A stretch of DNA of 64,000 bases from Synechococcus lacustris (GCA_903943975.1 CAJAQB010000012.1:36228-100227); one strand, 5' to 3'; shown: positions 19,266-28,537, numbered from the stretch's first letter. Translations and numbers: made by a program. Notes: generated by a model not told the origin, from the sequence alone.

Positions 19266-20261
19266 TTAGGTTTCGATGCCCAGCACCAGCCATACGGCCT
19301 GGAGCAGTTTGTCGAGGCCCTTGCCGGTGGCGGCGGAGATCACCAGCACCGGTTGTTCCATTTCCTCCTCCAGGGCCGTCTTCAGCGGGGCAATGCTTTC
19401 TTCATTCAGCAGTTCCCCCTTACTGAGCACCAGAATCCTGGGCCGTTCCGGCAGCCCGTGGCCGTAGGCCTGTAGTTCCCCCAGCAGGGTTTTGGCATCT
19501 TTGATCGGATCCTCCTGGGAGCAATCCACGAGATGAATAAGTAGCCGGGTGCGTTCGATGTGGCGCAGGAAGTCGTGGCCGAGGCCAGCGCCGGCGGCGG
19601 CTCCGGCAATCAAACCGGGGATATCGGCAAATACCGTGCCATCGCCGGTGGGGCGGCGCACCACCCCCAGGTTGGGCACCAGGGTGGTGAAGGGGTAGTC
19701 GGCGATCTTGGGCCTGGCCGAGGAAAGCACACTGATCAGCGTGCTTTTGCCGGCATTGGGCATGCCCACCAGCCCCACCTCGGCCAGCAGCTTCAGCTCC
19801 AGCTGCAGTTCCCGGCCTTCCCCTTCTTTGCCTTCGGTGAATTTCTCTGGGGCGCGGTTGCGGTTGCTCAGGTAATGGGCGTTGCCGAGGCCCCCCTTGC
19901 CCCCCTTGGCAATCACGATGCGTTCGCCGGCCTCCACCAGGTCGCCGAGCAGCAGGCCTGAGCCCAGATCACGCACCTCGGTGCCACAGGGCACCCGGAT
20001 CACCAGGTCGTCGGCGCTGGCGCCGGTGCTGCGGTTAGGGCCGCCGCGGCGGCCATCGTTGGCCTCAAACATCCGTTTGTATTTGAAGTCGAGCAGCGTT
20101 TGGAGATTGCTGTCGGATTCGAGCACCACATCGCCCCCCCAGCCGCCATCACCGCCGGAGGGACCCCCCGCTGGCACGTACTTTTCCCGCCGGAAGGCCG
20201 CGATACCGTCGCCGCCCCGGCCGGCCTTCACGGCGATCCTGGCCTGGTCGATGAACTGCAC
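19266..20261 (-). CDS. obg: Obg/CgtA GTPase (ribosome assembly)
   Basis: A 331-residue Obg GTPase. The glycine-rich Obg fold comes first ([41 protein letters not shown]), then the G domain with G1 at 166-174 (GMPNAGKST), [10 protein letters not shown] (G3 region) and LVLSKGE in place of the usual NKxD (G4 region). Obg acts in late large-subunit assembly and stress signalling. The GTG at 20261 gives the canonical [10 protein letters not shown]-terminus and has AGGAAG just upstream; the longer in-frame opening to 20684 overlaps the divergent ABC gene and is not conserved. Confidence 0.95.
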   Translation of the reverse strand: MQFIDQARIAVKAGRGGDGIAAFRREKYVPAGGPSGGDGGWGGDVVLESDSNLQTLLDFKYKRMFEANDGRRGGPNRSTGASADDLVIRVPCGTEVRDLGSGLLLGDLVEAGERIVIAKGGKGGLGNAHYLSNRNRAPEKFTEGKEGEGRELQLELKLLAEVGLVGMPNAGKSTLISVLSSARPKIADYPFTTLVPNLGVVRRPTGDGTVFADIPGLIAGAAAGAGLGHDFLRHIERTRLLIHLVDCSQEDPIKDAKTLLGELQAYGHGLPERPRILVLSKGELLNEESIAPLKTALEEEMEQPVLVISAATGKGLDKLLQAVWLVLGIET

Positions 20262-20333
20262 GGTCTTCCTACCAATCCTCCATTCTTCCCACCCCAGCAT
20301 CATCCCTAAAGTCGAGGCCCCTGCCGCCCCCCC

Positions 20334-21545
20334 TTGGCTGAGGTCGAATTTCGCGACCTGCGCAAGCAATACCCCCCCCGGCGTAGGGGGGCAGCTGTGC
20401 AGGTGCTCAAGGGCATCGACCTCCTGGTGAAGGATGGGGAATTCCTTGTGCTGGTGGGCCCTTCCGGCTGCGGCAAGAGCACTTTGCTGAGGCTGTTGGC
20501 GGGGCTGGAATCCCCCACGGCGGGCCAGGTGCTGGTGGGGGGCCGTGACGTGACGGAACTGCCCCCCTCCCGCCGCGATGTGGCGATGGTTTTCCAGAGC
20601 TATGCGCTCTATCCGCATCTCACGGTGGCAAACAACATCGGTTTCGGTTTGCGGCGTTCTTCCCACCGCAGCGGCCCCGAGCAACTACAGGATTGGCTGG
20701 CCCGCAGTACTGGTTGGCTGCACTCCCCGCGGGAGCAGCGCCTGCGGGAACGGGTGGAGCAGGTGGCACGGATGTTGGATCTCCAGGCGTTGCTGGACCG
20801 CCTGCCCAAGGAACTCTCCGGGGGCCAGAAGCAGCGGGTGGCCCTGGGGCGGGCGATTGCCCGGCAACCGGCCGTGTTCCTGATGGATGAACCGCTCAGC
20901 AACCTCGACGCCAAATTGCGGGGGGACACCAGGCGCCAGATCGTGGAGCTGCAGCGCTCTTTGGGGGTCACGACCCTTTATGTGACCCACGATCAGGTGG
21001 AAGCGATGACCATGGGCCATCGCATTGCGGTGCTCAATGGCGGTCGCCTGCAGCAGCTCGGCACGCCGATGGAGCTTTATCAGAATCCTTCCAATTTGTT
21101 TGTGGCCCAGTTCATTGGTTCGCCGCCGATGAACCTGATGCCGGTGGAGGTGCTCAGTGGCGAGCTGGTGAGCCTGGCCGGCCGGCGGATCAGCCCAGAT
21201 GCCCGCTACAGCCCCCTGCTGGGCCCCCGCATCGGTGAACGGCTCACCGCCGGCCTGCGGCCCGAACGGCTGCGGCTCGGCCCCGCCACCAACCGCAACC
21301 TGCCGGCGGCGGTGCTGCAGGTGGAGGCCCTGGGCAATGAGTTGCTGGTGGCCTGTCAGTTGCAGGAGGGGGGCCAGGCCGTGCAGTTACGGGCTGATCC
21401 TGGGGCCGCCCTGGTACCCGGCCAAACGGTGCATCTGGAGGTGGATAGCCAGGGCTGGAGCTTCTTTGACGCCGCTGGAGAAGCGCTGGGCCAAGCCCGA
21501 CCAACGCTGGCCCCGAAGCTTGAATTACCCAGCTTCGGGGCTTGA
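20334..21545 (+). CDS. ABC transporter ATPase, MalK/UgpC type
   Basis: The 403-residue ATPase has Walker [10 protein letters not shown] (42-50), [14 protein letters not shown], Walker [16 protein letters not shown], the MalK-like [17 protein letters not shown], and a C-terminal OB-type regulatory region ([20 protein letters not shown]). Such ATPases energise uptake of sugars or glycerol phosphate, in cyanobacteria often trehalose, sucrose or glucosylglycerol. An insert of about 35 residues ([15 protein letters not shown]...LRERVEQ) follows the Q-loop region. The start is a TTG; no permease or binding protein is adjacent, so it must pair with subunits elsewhere. It is divergent from obg across 72 bases. 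Confidence 0.9.
   Translation: MAEVEFRDLRKQYPPRRRGAAVQVLKGIDLLVKDGEFLVLVGPSGCGKSTLLRLLAGLESPTAGQVLVGGRDVTELPPSRRDVAMVFQSYALYPHLTVANNIGFGLRRSSHRSGPEQLQDWLARSTGWLHSPREQRLRERVEQVARMLDLQALLDRLPKELSGGQKQRVALGRAIARQPAVFLMDEPLSNLDAKLRGDTRRQIVELQRSLGVTTLYVTHDQVEAMTMGHRIAVLNGGRLQQLGTPMELYQNPSNLFVAQFIGSPPMNLMPVEVLSGELVSLAGRRISPDARYSPLLGPRIGERLTAGLRPERLRLGPATNRNLPAAVLQVEALGNELLVACQLQEGGQAVQLRADPGAALVPGQTVHLEVDSQGWSFFDAAGEALGQARPTLAPKLELPSFGA
21511..21540. terminator. Perfect hairpin shared by two convergent gene ends
   Basis: A 10-base arm CCCCGAAGCT and its exact complement AGCTTCGGGG flank a 10-base loop. The element lies inside the last codons of the ABC ATPase gene and overlaps the last codons of the convergent CDF gene, so it can act on both strands. 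There is no clear T-run, so termination is likely but unproven. Confidence 0.55.
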
Positions 21546-22481
21546 GCTGGGGTCCACCGGCTCCAGTTGCAGGGTGGAGTGGTCGATGCCCAGCTGGGCC
21601 AGGGCGTTCTTGGCCTGGTGAATCAGGGCCATGTCGTCCCCTTGGCCGGGGGGCCGTTGCAGGTGGGCGGTGAGCGCCGTTTGGGAGGTGCTCATGCCCC
21701 AGATGTGCAGGTGATGGACTGAATGCACCCCCTCCAGGGCCGCCAGGGTGCGTTCCACCTCTTCCACATCGATGCCGGGGGGCACCCCATCAAGGGCCAC
21801 CACTAGGGCCTGCTGCAGCAGCTGCCAGCCGGTCCAGGCCACGGCAAGGCCCACGCCAATGCCGGTTAGGGGATCGAGCCATTGAATCCCTGTGGCCCCC
21901 ACCAGCAAGGCACTCACCAGCACGGCGGCACTCACGGCCGCATCGGTGAGCAGGTGCACCACCGCCGCCCGGCGGTTCAGGTCGTGGCCATGGTTGTGGC
22001 CAAACAGCCGAGCGGAGAACAGGTTCACCACAATGCCGGCCAGGGCGGCCCAGGCCACGGGGCCGGGGTGCACCTCCACCGGTTTGCCGAACCGCTGGAG
22101 GCCCTCCACGATCACCACCCCGGAGGCCATCAGGATCAGGGCGGCATTCACCATCGAGGCCAGCTGGGTGCTGCGGCCAAAGCCATAGGTGAAGCGTCTG
22201 TTGGCGGGCCGGGCACTGAGCCGTTCCGCCCCCCAGCCCAGCAACAGGCCAGCCACATCCCCCAGGTTGTGCAGGGCATCGCCGATCAGGGCCAGGGAGC
22301 CAAACCCAATGCCGATGGCTAGTTGTAGGCCCGAAAGGGCGCTGTTCAGCAGCACACTCCAGCGGAAAGCGGCGGGGTTGCCTTCCCGGTGTTCATGCTG
22401 AATTTCCTTGGGCAGCCGCTGGCGCTGCACCGCCGGATGGTGGTCATGGTCATGGCCGTGGTCGTGATTGGTTTCTGTCAT
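21525..22481 (-). CDS. Cation diffusion facilitator (CzcD/ZitB-like) metal exporter
   Basis: A 318-residue CDF transporter with a histidine/aspartate-rich cytoplasmic start (NHDHGHDHDHHP), six membrane segments, the metal site pattern IGDALHNLGDV in one helix and HLLTDAAVSAAVL in another (HxxxD pairs), and a C-terminal cytoplasmic domain with SVHHLHIWGMS. Members export Zn2+, Co2+, Cd2+ or related ions in exchange for protons. The ATG is at 22481. Its 3' end overlaps the convergent ABC ATPase gene by 21 bases. The metal specificity is inferred from the HxxxD pattern, which favours zinc. Confidence 0.93.
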   Translation of the reverse strand: MTETNHDHGHDHDHHPAVQRQRLPKEIQHEHREGNPAAFRWSVLLNSALSGLQLAIGIGFGSLALIGDALHNLGDVAGLLLGWGAERLSARPANRRFTYGFGRSTQLASMVNAALILMASGVVIVEGLQRFGKPVEVHPGPVAWAALAGIVVNLFSARLFGHNHGHDLNRRAAVVHLLTDAAVSAAVLVSALLVGATGIQWLDPLTGIGVGLAVAWTGWQLLQQALVVALDGVPPGIDVEEVERTLAALEGVHSVHHLHIWGMSTSQTALTAHLQRPPGQGDDMALIHQAKNALAQLGIDHSTLQLEPVDPSSSPEAG

Positions 22482-22506
22482 TGCACTTTTTTAGGTCAGC
22501 TATAGG

Positions 22507-24921
22507 TCAGCGGGGCCAAATCACACTGCATCCCGCCCCACCATCCCCCTGCTCCGCATCGCAGACCTTTTCCACATAGGCGAGGCCCTCAAGCCAGCTG
22601 CGCAGCCCCCGCTTGAGCCGACCGCTACCCACCCCATGGATCACCCAAAGGGGCCCGCGGCAGTGGCGTAACTGCTCCTCCACCGCCGCCTCCGCCTCAT
22701 GCACCCGCATGCCGCGCACATCGACGCTGTTGCGGCTGGTGCGCACGCTGGGGCTGTTGCCACTCCCACTCCCATTGGCATTGGCGCTGGCCCCTTGCCG
22801 CTGTTGAACCGGCGCTGGAGGCGGGCTGGGCTTCTCCCCCTGCAGGCCTTCGATGCCCCCCAGGGGCACCGTGAGCCGCAGCACGCCACAACGCACGGTC
22901 AGTTCCTTGCCGTCGTCGGCTAGGGCCAGCACCTCGGCGGCCTTGCCCAGGCTGAGCAGTCGCACCCGCTCCCCCGGTTGGGGAGTCCAACCGCCCTGGT
23001 CCCGGTTGGGCAGCCGCGGTCGATGTTCGGCCTCCAGCAGCTTGAGCCGTTGGCCGGCCTGGCGGGCCTGTTCGCCATCGGCATCGCCCTGGCGCAGGCG
23101 GCGGATCAGCTGCCGCACCTCCTTTTGACCCTCCTTGATCGAGCCCTCCAGCCGCTGGCGGGCCAGGCTCTGTTGTTCCTTTTGCAGGTTTTGCTGCTGT
23201 TGCCAGCTCTGCAGCAGTTCCTCATGCAGCAATTCAGCCCGCATCAACAGGGCGGCGGTTTCTTCGGCGGCCTCCTGCTGGCGCTGGCGCTGGTCCTCCA
23301 GGCCGCTGATCACGCTGTTAACGCTGCTGGTGCCCTGGGCCTCCAGCAGCGCCTCCGCCTGGCTGAGCACCGCTTCGCTGAGCCCCAGGCGCCGGGCCAC
23401 CGCCAGGGCATTGCTGCGGCCGGGGATCCCCCAGAGCAGCCGATAGGTGGGCCGCAGGCTGGCCTCGTCAAATTCCACCGAGGCGTTTTCAAAACGTTGG
23501 TCGTTGTATTTGAGGGCCTTGAGTTCACCGAAGTGGGTGGTGGCCACGGTGAGGGCCACCCGGTCGGCCAGCAACCGCAGCAGGGCGGTGGCGAGGGCGC
23601 TGCCCTCGCTGGGGTCTGTGCCGGCCCCCACCTCATCGAGTAGCACCAGGGCCGGGGCGGCGCCGGGGCAGGCCAGGGCCTCAACCGCCGCCAGGATCCG
23701 GGCGATGCGGCGCACATGGCCGCTGAAGGTGGAGAGGTTTTGCTGGAGTGATTGTTCGTCGCCGATGTCGGCCAGCACCGCCTCACACCAGGGCAGCTGC
23801 GGCGTGCCGCTGCAGGGCAAGAACAGGCCGGCCCGGGCCATCAGGGCGGCCAGCCCCAGGCTTTTCAGGGTCACGGTTTTACCGCCGGTGTTGGGGCCGG
23901 TGATTGCCACCACCCGCAGGGGCGGATCGATCCGCAGGCTCACCGGCACCACCGCGGCCCCCCCCTGCCGCCGCTCCTGCCACACCAGCAGCGGATGGCG
24001 CAGGTCGCGCAGTTGCCAGTGGTCGCTGCCCAGCTCCGGTTTCACCGCCCCGAGCCAGGCGCCGTAACGGGCCCGGGCCAGGGCGAAGTCCAGTTGGGCC
24101 AAGCAATGTTGCAGTGCTTCAAGGGCCTCCACTTCGGCGCCCACGGCGCCACTGAGCTGCAACAGCAGCCGCCGTTCCTCCTCCCGTTCCTGGCCCTCCA
24201 GCTCAGCGATGCGATTGCCCAGGCCCACCACCGCCTGGGGTTCCAGGAAAAAGGTGCTACCTGAGGCGGAACTGTCGTGCACCAGCCCCTGCAGCTGGCT
24301 GGCCGCCCCGGCCTTCACGGCCAGCACCGGGCGGCCATGGCGCTGGCTGATCACCGTGTCTTGCAGCTGCGCCCCCCAGCGACGGATCAAATCCTGCAGC
24401 CGGGCCTGGCGTTCCTGGCGCTGGCCGTGCAGTTGGCGGCGGAGGCCCTCCAGGATCGGACTGGCCCGGTCTGCCACCCGGCCCCCCTCCTCGAGGGCAA
24501 AGCGCAGTTGTTGTTCCAGTTCCGGCAGGGTGCGCAGCCCCTCCAGCAGGGCCGTGGTTACAGGCCGCAGCTGGGGGTCATCGATCTGGCGCCGCAGCCG
24601 CCGGGCCGCCGCCAGGGTGTCGGCCAGCTGCAGCAGGGCTTCGCCGCCGGCGCAGCCGCCCTTGGCGCAGAGCTGCAGGGTGGCATGCAGGTCCACCACC
24701 CCGGCGAAGCTCAGGCCGCCATCGCTGAGGCCATCGAGGGCCAGCAGTTCCACGGTTTCCTGCAACCGCCGCCGCGCCTCCCCCAGCTGGGGGGCCAGGG
24801 GCAGGGCGAGGCAGAGCCGTTGCCCCAGCCCACTGGCGGCAAAGCCCGCCAGCTGTTGGCCGAGGCGGTCCCACTCCAGCAGCTGCAGGGCCTCCGCCTG
24901 AATGTCCAGCGTGCTTGCCAT
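22507..24921 (-). CDS. mutS2: MutS2 (DNA recombination / ribosome rescue ATPase)
   Basis: The 804-residue protein lacks the mismatch-recognition domain of MutS and has the MutS2 order: coiled clamp, ABC ATPase with Walker A GPNTGGKT (342-349) and LVLLDEVGAGTDPSEGSALA, a long coiled coil, a KOW-like segment (GERVRLLSLGKAAEVLAL), and a C-terminal Smr domain (VDVRGMRVHEAEAAVEEQL, WVIHGVGSGRLKRGLRSWL). Known roles include suppressing recombination and resolving collided ribosomes; which dominates in cyanobacteria is not settled. Its start codon region overlaps the divergent HlyD gene by 20 bases. Confidence 0.94.
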   Translation of the reverse strand: MASTLDIQAEALQLLEWDRLGQQLAGFAASGLGQRLCLALPLAPQLGEARRRLQETVELLALDGLSDGGLSFAGVVDLHATLQLCAKGGCAGGEALLQLADTLAAARRLRRQIDDPQLRPVTTALLEGLRTLPELEQQLRFALEEGGRVADRASPILEGLRRQLHGQRQERQARLQDLIRRWGAQLQDTVISQRHGRPVLAVKAGAASQLQGLVHDSSASGSTFFLEPQAVVGLGNRIAELEGQEREEERRLLLQLSGAVGAEVEALEALQHCLAQLDFALARARYGAWLGAVKPELGSDHWQLRDLRHPLLVWQERRQGGAAVVPVSLRIDPPLRVVAITGPNTGGKTVTLKSLGLAALMARAGLFLPCSGTPQLPWCEAVLADIGDEQSLQQNLSTFSGHVRRIARILAAVEALACPGAAPALVLLDEVGAGTDPSEGSALATALLRLLADRVALTVATTHFGELKALKYNDQRFENASVEFDEASLRPTYRLLWGIPGRSNALAVARRLGLSEAVLSQAEALLEAQGTSSVNSVISGLEDQRQRQQEAAEETAALLMRAELLHEELLQSWQQQQNLQKEQQSLARQRLEGSIKEGQKEVRQLIRRLRQGDADGEQARQAGQRLKLLEAEHRPRLPNRDQGGWTPQPGERVRLLSLGKAAEVLALADDGKELTVRCGVLRLTVPLGGIEGLQGEKPSPPPAPVQQRQGASANANGSGSGNSPSVRTSRNSVDVRGMRVHEAEAAVEEQLRHCRGPLWVIHGVGSGRLKRGLRSWLEGLAYVEKVCDAEQGDGGAGCSVIWPR

Positions 24922-26254
24922 CGCCCCATTGTCGAGGGCCGTGGTGGCCAGGGGCGATCGGCGGCAGACTGCGAATCCGTTGGCTTCCCCCTTGGTGCTG
25001 GATGCCCCTGGCTATCGCCCTGTGGCGCTTGCCCTCAGCGGGATGGCGGCGCTCACCGCCGCCTGGGCCCTGTTTTGGCCGGTGCCCACGGAGGTGGTGG
25101 GCCGCGGTGTGTTGATCGTGCCGGGGGACGCCACCCTGCTGGATGCCCGCTCAGCGGGGCAAATCCTTGAGCTGGCCATGGTCCAGGGGCAGCGGGTACG
25201 GCGGGGCCAGCCCCTGCTGAAGCTCTATCTGCCCGCCCTGGAGCAGGAGTTGCAGCGCCAGCGCCGGGACCTGGGCGAGCAGATCGCCATCAACGCCAGC
25301 CTCAACCACCGGGATGCGGTGCGGCTGGGCACTGCTGGGCGCCTGCGTGCCACCGCCCTGGCGAAGTTGCAGGCCGATGCCGGCCAGTTTCGCCAGCTCA
25401 AAACCACCTACGACCAGAAGCTGGCCGACTACCGCTACCTGGCCGCCAGGGAGGTAGTGGCGCCATTGGCGGCGCCGGTGGTGAGCACCGAAGACAGAAC
25501 CACCCAGCTGGCGGTGACCCTCGCCGACCTGCGCATCCAGGAGCAGGCCGCCGTTGATGCCTACCAGAAGGTGAAGTTGGAAATAAGTACCGAGCGGCTG
25601 CAACGCGACTACCGGATCAACGACCTGCGGCGGACGATCCGGGTAACGGAGCAGCGCCTCGGCTTTGAGGGCAGCCTGCGGGCCGACCGGGATGGCCGGG
25701 TGCTGGATGTGCAGGTGGTGCGCGGCCAAACGGTGAAGGCGGGCCAGCGGCTGGGCACCCTCCAGGGCCTGCGGCCCCAGCCCCTGCGGGCCGTGGCCTA
25801 CTTCTCCCCCGCCGATGCCCGGCGCCTGCGGCGGGGGCTGCCGGTGGAGCTGGTGCCCGACTGGCGCCAGCGGGGTCGCTTTGGCGGGGTGGAGGCGACG
25901 GTGCAGCGGCTGAACCTGTTGCCGGCCACCGAAGAAGACGTGAACACCACCCTCGGCAATCCGCAACTGGCCCAGGAATTGGTGAAAAATGGGCCGGTGA
26001 TGCGGGCTGAGCTGCTGTTGCGCCGGGACCAGGCCCATGGAGTAGCTCCCGGCTACCGCTGGACCCTGTCCGCCGGCAGTCGGGTGTTCCCCCTGCGGGA
26101 GGGGCTCACGCTCACGGCCCACAGCTATGTGGAGTGGCGACCGGCGATTAGTTATCTGGTGCCGGTGCTGCGCGACCTCACCGGCAGTTACCGCACCCTG
26201 CGGCAGCTGCGCTGGGATCGCCCCAGCCTGCGCCAGAACCCGGAGGAACTCTGA
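24902..26254 (+). CDS. HlyD-type membrane fusion (adaptor) protein
   Basis: The 450-residue protein has a short cytoplasmic start, one membrane anchor (ALALSGMAALTAAWALFW), a lipoyl half (GRGVLIVPGDATLLDARSAG), a long coiled-coil hairpin, the second lipoyl half (LRADRDGRVLDVQVVRGQ), and a beta-barrel end. This is the layout of adaptors linking inner-membrane exporters to TolC; the sequence most resembles the adaptors of NHLM-type peptide export systems, but no leader peptide or peptidase-ABC gene is present here. The ATG at 24902 lies inside the 5' end of mutS2; a GTG at 24911 is an alternative. The next gene overlaps its stop as TGATG. Confidence 0.85.
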   Translation: MSSVLAIAPLSRAVVARGDRRQTANPLASPLVLDAPGYRPVALALSGMAALTAAWALFWPVPTEVVGRGVLIVPGDATLLDARSAGQILELAMVQGQRVRRGQPLLKLYLPALEQELQRQRRDLGEQIAINASLNHRDAVRLGTAGRLRATALAKLQADAGQFRQLKTTYDQKLADYRYLAAREVVAPLAAPVVSTEDRTTQLAVTLADLRIQEQAAVDAYQKVKLEISTERLQRDYRINDLRRTIRVTEQRLGFEGSLRADRDGRVLDVQVVRGQTVKAGQRLGTLQGLRPQPLRAVAYFSPADARRLRRGLPVELVPDWRQRGRFGGVEATVQRLNLLPATEEDVNTTLGNPQLAQELVKNGPVMRAELLLRRDQAHGVAPGYRWTLSAGSRVFPLREGLTLTAHSYVEWRPAISYLVPVLRDLTGSYRTLRQLRWDRPSLRQNPEEL

Positions 26255-26478
26255 TGACCCGGTTGACAACCCTGCAGCACTGGTTCTCCACCCCCCTGCG
26301 GCGGGAATTGCCCTGGCTGGGCCTGGAGGCGCTGCTGCTGGTGGTGCTGCTCCATGCCAATGCCCCGGAGCTGTGGTTTTGGTTCTTTCTGTTGCTACTG
26401 CTGCTGCTTTGGCGGGGGATCAACTGTTGGTGGCAGGCGGCTCAAGGGTCAGCTCCCGCAGCAGACGGGCATAGCTGA
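26254..26478 (+). CDS. Tiny membrane protein coupled to the HlyD adaptor
   Basis: A 74-residue protein with an amphipathic start, one or two hydrophobic helices (LGLEALLLVVLLHA and ELWFWFFLLLLLLLW) and a short polar tail. The ATG shares a base with the adaptor stop (TGATG), which indicates translational coupling and supports a real gene. The 3' part overlaps the convergent TolC gene by 59 bases. I do not recognise a family. A small accessory subunit of the export complex is a reasonable inference from position only. Confidence 0.6.
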   Translation: MTRLTTLQHWFSTPLRRELPWLGLEALLLVVLLHANAPELWFWFFLLLLLLLWRGINCWWQAAQGSAPAADGHS

Positions 26479-28081
26479 GGTTTGCCAGGGTGATCGCTTC
26501 GGCCTTGGCCTCCATGGCCACGGTGAGTTCCCGCAGGCTGTCGCTTACGTCGGTGTAGTCGGCGAGGCCGATCCCGTAGCGGGCCCGGGCATCGCGCAGG
26601 GCTTCGCGGGAGGCCCGGTAGGCGGCCCGGGCCGCCAGCACCTGGGCTAGGGCCGCCTCGTGGTCAAAGAAGGCGGTTTCCAACTCCTGGCGGATGCGGT
26701 TGCGTTCGCGGGCGCTGGCCAGGCTGAGCCGTTCGGCGCCGGCGCGGCTGGCGGCCACCTGGCCGGCGCTGATCCCCCCGTCAAACAGGCGCCAGTTCAG
26801 CCGCAGCCCGGCGGCCCAGTCGGCCTGCTGGTTTTGCACCACCGGGATGTGGGTGGCGCCGCAACAGCCCCGCAGGGTTACGCCGAAGTTGCTGAGGTTG
26901 TTTTGGCCATAGCCCCCCTCGGCAAACAGCCCCAGGTTGGGCAGCAACTGGGCCGCCTGGGCATCGGCCTGGCGCAGCAGTGCCTCCCGGGCGGCCCGCA
27001 GGGCGATGAGCTGGGGGTTCTGGTGGAAGCCCTGCACCAGGGTGCGTTCCAGGTCGAGGGGCCAGGGGGGTTGCAGCGTTAGGGGCCCTCCGGCGGTAAG
27101 GGTGGTGCTGAAGGCCACGTTCAGCAGGTTGGAGAGTTCCCGTTGCCGGCTGCGGCGGTCCGCCAGGGCCTGCAGCAGGCGCCGCTGGTCCTCCTGGCGG
27201 CGGGCTTCGATGCGGTAAGCGTCTAGCCGGGGCACCAGGCCCGAGCGTTTCAGGGCCTGCACCTGCCCCTGGATCACCAGGTCATTGGCCAGCACCGCCT
27301 CGCGGATGTGCACCTGTTGCTGGGCCAGCTGCAGCCGGTAGAAGCTGCTGCTCACCGCCAATTGGGTGGCCCTGAGTTGGTCGCCGTAGCGGGCATCGGC
27401 CTCCTGGCGCTGGGCCTGGCGACCGGCCAGGGTGGGGCCGCGGCTGAAATCCAGCAGGCTGTAGTCGAGCCGCAGGCCGGCGGAAATGTCGGCAAAGCCT
27501 GAGGTGAGGGCATTCCAGCCGTTGGTCGATACCCGGAAGCCGGCGCCGGGGGCATAGGTCTTGACGCTGCTGCCGTTGGCCTGGGTAACGGAGCTGTATT
27601 CCGGGTAGAGCGAATAGTTGTTCTGGGGGGCGAAGTTGTATTGGCTTTGCTGGCTATAGCCCCCCTGGGCCCGGAAGCCGATCACCGGGGCGTAGAGGCC
27701 CCTGGCGCTCTGCACCAGCCCCTGGCTTTCCCGCACCTGGGCCTGGCGTTCCTGCAGGGCCAGGTCGTTGCTGAGGGCCAGCTCGAGGGCCTGGGGCAGG
27801 TTTAGGCGCAGTTCCTGGCGGATGGCCAGCTCTTCCGGTTGGCTGGGCAGGGCCAGGGACGCTGGGGCCTGCAGGCTGCCGGCCGGGGCGGCGGCGAGGG
27901 AGCTCAGGCTGGGGGCAGTTTTTTCAGCGGGGTTGTCCCCCAGCACGCGGTCCAGCTGGCCCAGCTGCCGTTCCAGTTGCTCCAGCTGCCGCAGCAGGGC
28001 CGCCGAGGGCGGTGGGCCGCCGGCTGCGGCGAGCCCTGGCCATAACAAAAACAGCGCTGGCACCAGTAGCGCTGGCCTCAC
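26420..28081 (-). CDS. TolC-family outer-membrane protein (second copy)
   Basis: A TolC-type protein of 553 residues when started at the GTG 28081: signal peptide RPALLVPALFLLWPGLAAA, a coiled region (LRQLEQLERQLGQLDRVLG), then two helical repeats with RQELRLNLPQALELALSNDL and ARARYGIGLADYTDVSDSLR. The start is decided by the overlap GTGA with the stop of the upstream small membrane gene (4 bases); an in-frame ATG at 28198 would place 39 unlike residues before the signal peptide. It faces the HlyD adaptor gene, so the two could form an export duct, with the inner-membrane motor encoded elsewhere. Confidence 0.88.
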   Translation of the reverse strand: MRPALLVPALFLLWPGLAAAGGPPPSAALLRQLEQLERQLGQLDRVLGDNPAEKTAPSLSSLAAAPAGSLQAPASLALPSQPEELAIRQELRLNLPQALELALSNDLALQERQAQVRESQGLVQSARGLYAPVIGFRAQGGYSQQSQYNFAPQNNYSLYPEYSSVTQANGSSVKTYAPGAGFRVSTNGWNALTSGFADISAGLRLDYSLLDFSRGPTLAGRQAQRQEADARYGDQLRATQLAVSSSFYRLQLAQQQVHIREAVLANDLVIQGQVQALKRSGLVPRLDAYRIEARRQEDQRRLLQALADRRSRQRELSNLLNVAFSTTLTAGGPLTLQPPWPLDLERTLVQGFHQNPQLIALRAAREALLRQADAQAAQLLPNLGLFAEGGYGQNNLSNFGVTLRGCCGATHIPVVQNQQADWAAGLRLNWRLFDGGISAGQVAASRAGAERLSLASARERNRIRQELETAFFDHEAALAQVLAARAAYRASREALRDARARYGIGLADYTDVSDSLRELTVAMEAKAEAITLANLSYARLLRELTLEPPATNS

Positions 28082-28302
28082 GGTTGGGGATCCGCCGGTG
28101 GGCTGGGGGCGCTGGCTTTGAGTCCGTGCAGGCCCAGGGTGGTGCGGGCCAAGCAGCCGATGCTGAAGCAGATCATGGCGCTGCCCAGCAGCTCCCAATG
28201 CACCCGGCTGCGGTCGTCCACCAGTTTCACCACCGCCAGCAGCACCAGCAGGGCCGCCAGCCAGGGCAGGCTCACTAGCAACCGCAGCAACGCCGGGGTC
28301 AT
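28078..28302 (-). CDS. Small membrane protein with CFSIGC motif (downstream paralogue)
   Basis: A 74-residue protein with two hydrophobic helices: LLRLLVSLPWLAALLVLLAVV and LLGSAMICFSIGCLARTTLGL, then a Pro/Ala-rich tail. It shares the second-helix signature GSxxICFSIGC with the gene just upstream, so the two are tandem duplicates. It starts at the ATG 28302, four bases after the paralogue stop, and its stop overlaps the TolC start (GTGA). No known family is recognised. The tight coupling suggests a role with the TolC protein. Confidence 0.65.
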   Translation of the reverse strand: MTPALLRLLVSLPWLAALLVLLAVVKLVDDRSRVHWELLGSAMICFSIGCLARTTLGLHGLKASAPSPPADPQP

Positions 28303-28306
28303 GGCC

Positions 28307-28537
28307 TTAGCTCCGCAGGGCAGCGGCCCGGCCCAGCCGGAACAGCCCCCACGACACCTTGCATACGCAGCCGATGCTGAAGCAGATCGCCCCACTACCG
28401 AGCAAGCCCCAACCATGGCTGTGGTGGTCAAACTGGTCGGTGTAGAGCAAGCGCAGGGCCAGCAGCCCGCAGAGGCAGGCCGCCAGCCAGGGGGCATACA
28501 CCCAACCCACAAAAAAGGTCAGCCTTGGCGGAGCCAT
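28307..28537 (-). CDS. Small membrane protein with CFSIGC motif (upstream paralogue)
   Basis: A 76-residue protein: hydrophobic helix WVYAPWLAACLCGLLALRLLY, a polar loop DQFDHHSHGWG, and helix LLGSGAICFSIGCVCKVSWGL. It is the first gene of a three-gene run ending in the TolC gene. The ATG at 28537 lies 19 bases inside the 3' end of hemB. Several cysteines (CLCGLL, CFSIGCVC) sit in or near the membrane. The family is not recognised. Confidence 0.65.
   Translation of the reverse strand: MAPPRLTFFVGWVYAPWLAACLCGLLALRLLYTDQFDHHSHGWGLLGSGAICFSIGCVCKVSWGLFRLGRAAALRS

Noticed and set aside
20262..20684. N-terminal extension of Obg
   Set aside because: The family begins at MQFIDQ (GTG 20261); the extension overlaps the divergent ABC gene.
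25151..26269. 372-codon antisense frame across the HlyD gene
   Set aside because: Low-complexity His/Gln/Gly/Pro composition, opposite strand of a well-supported gene.
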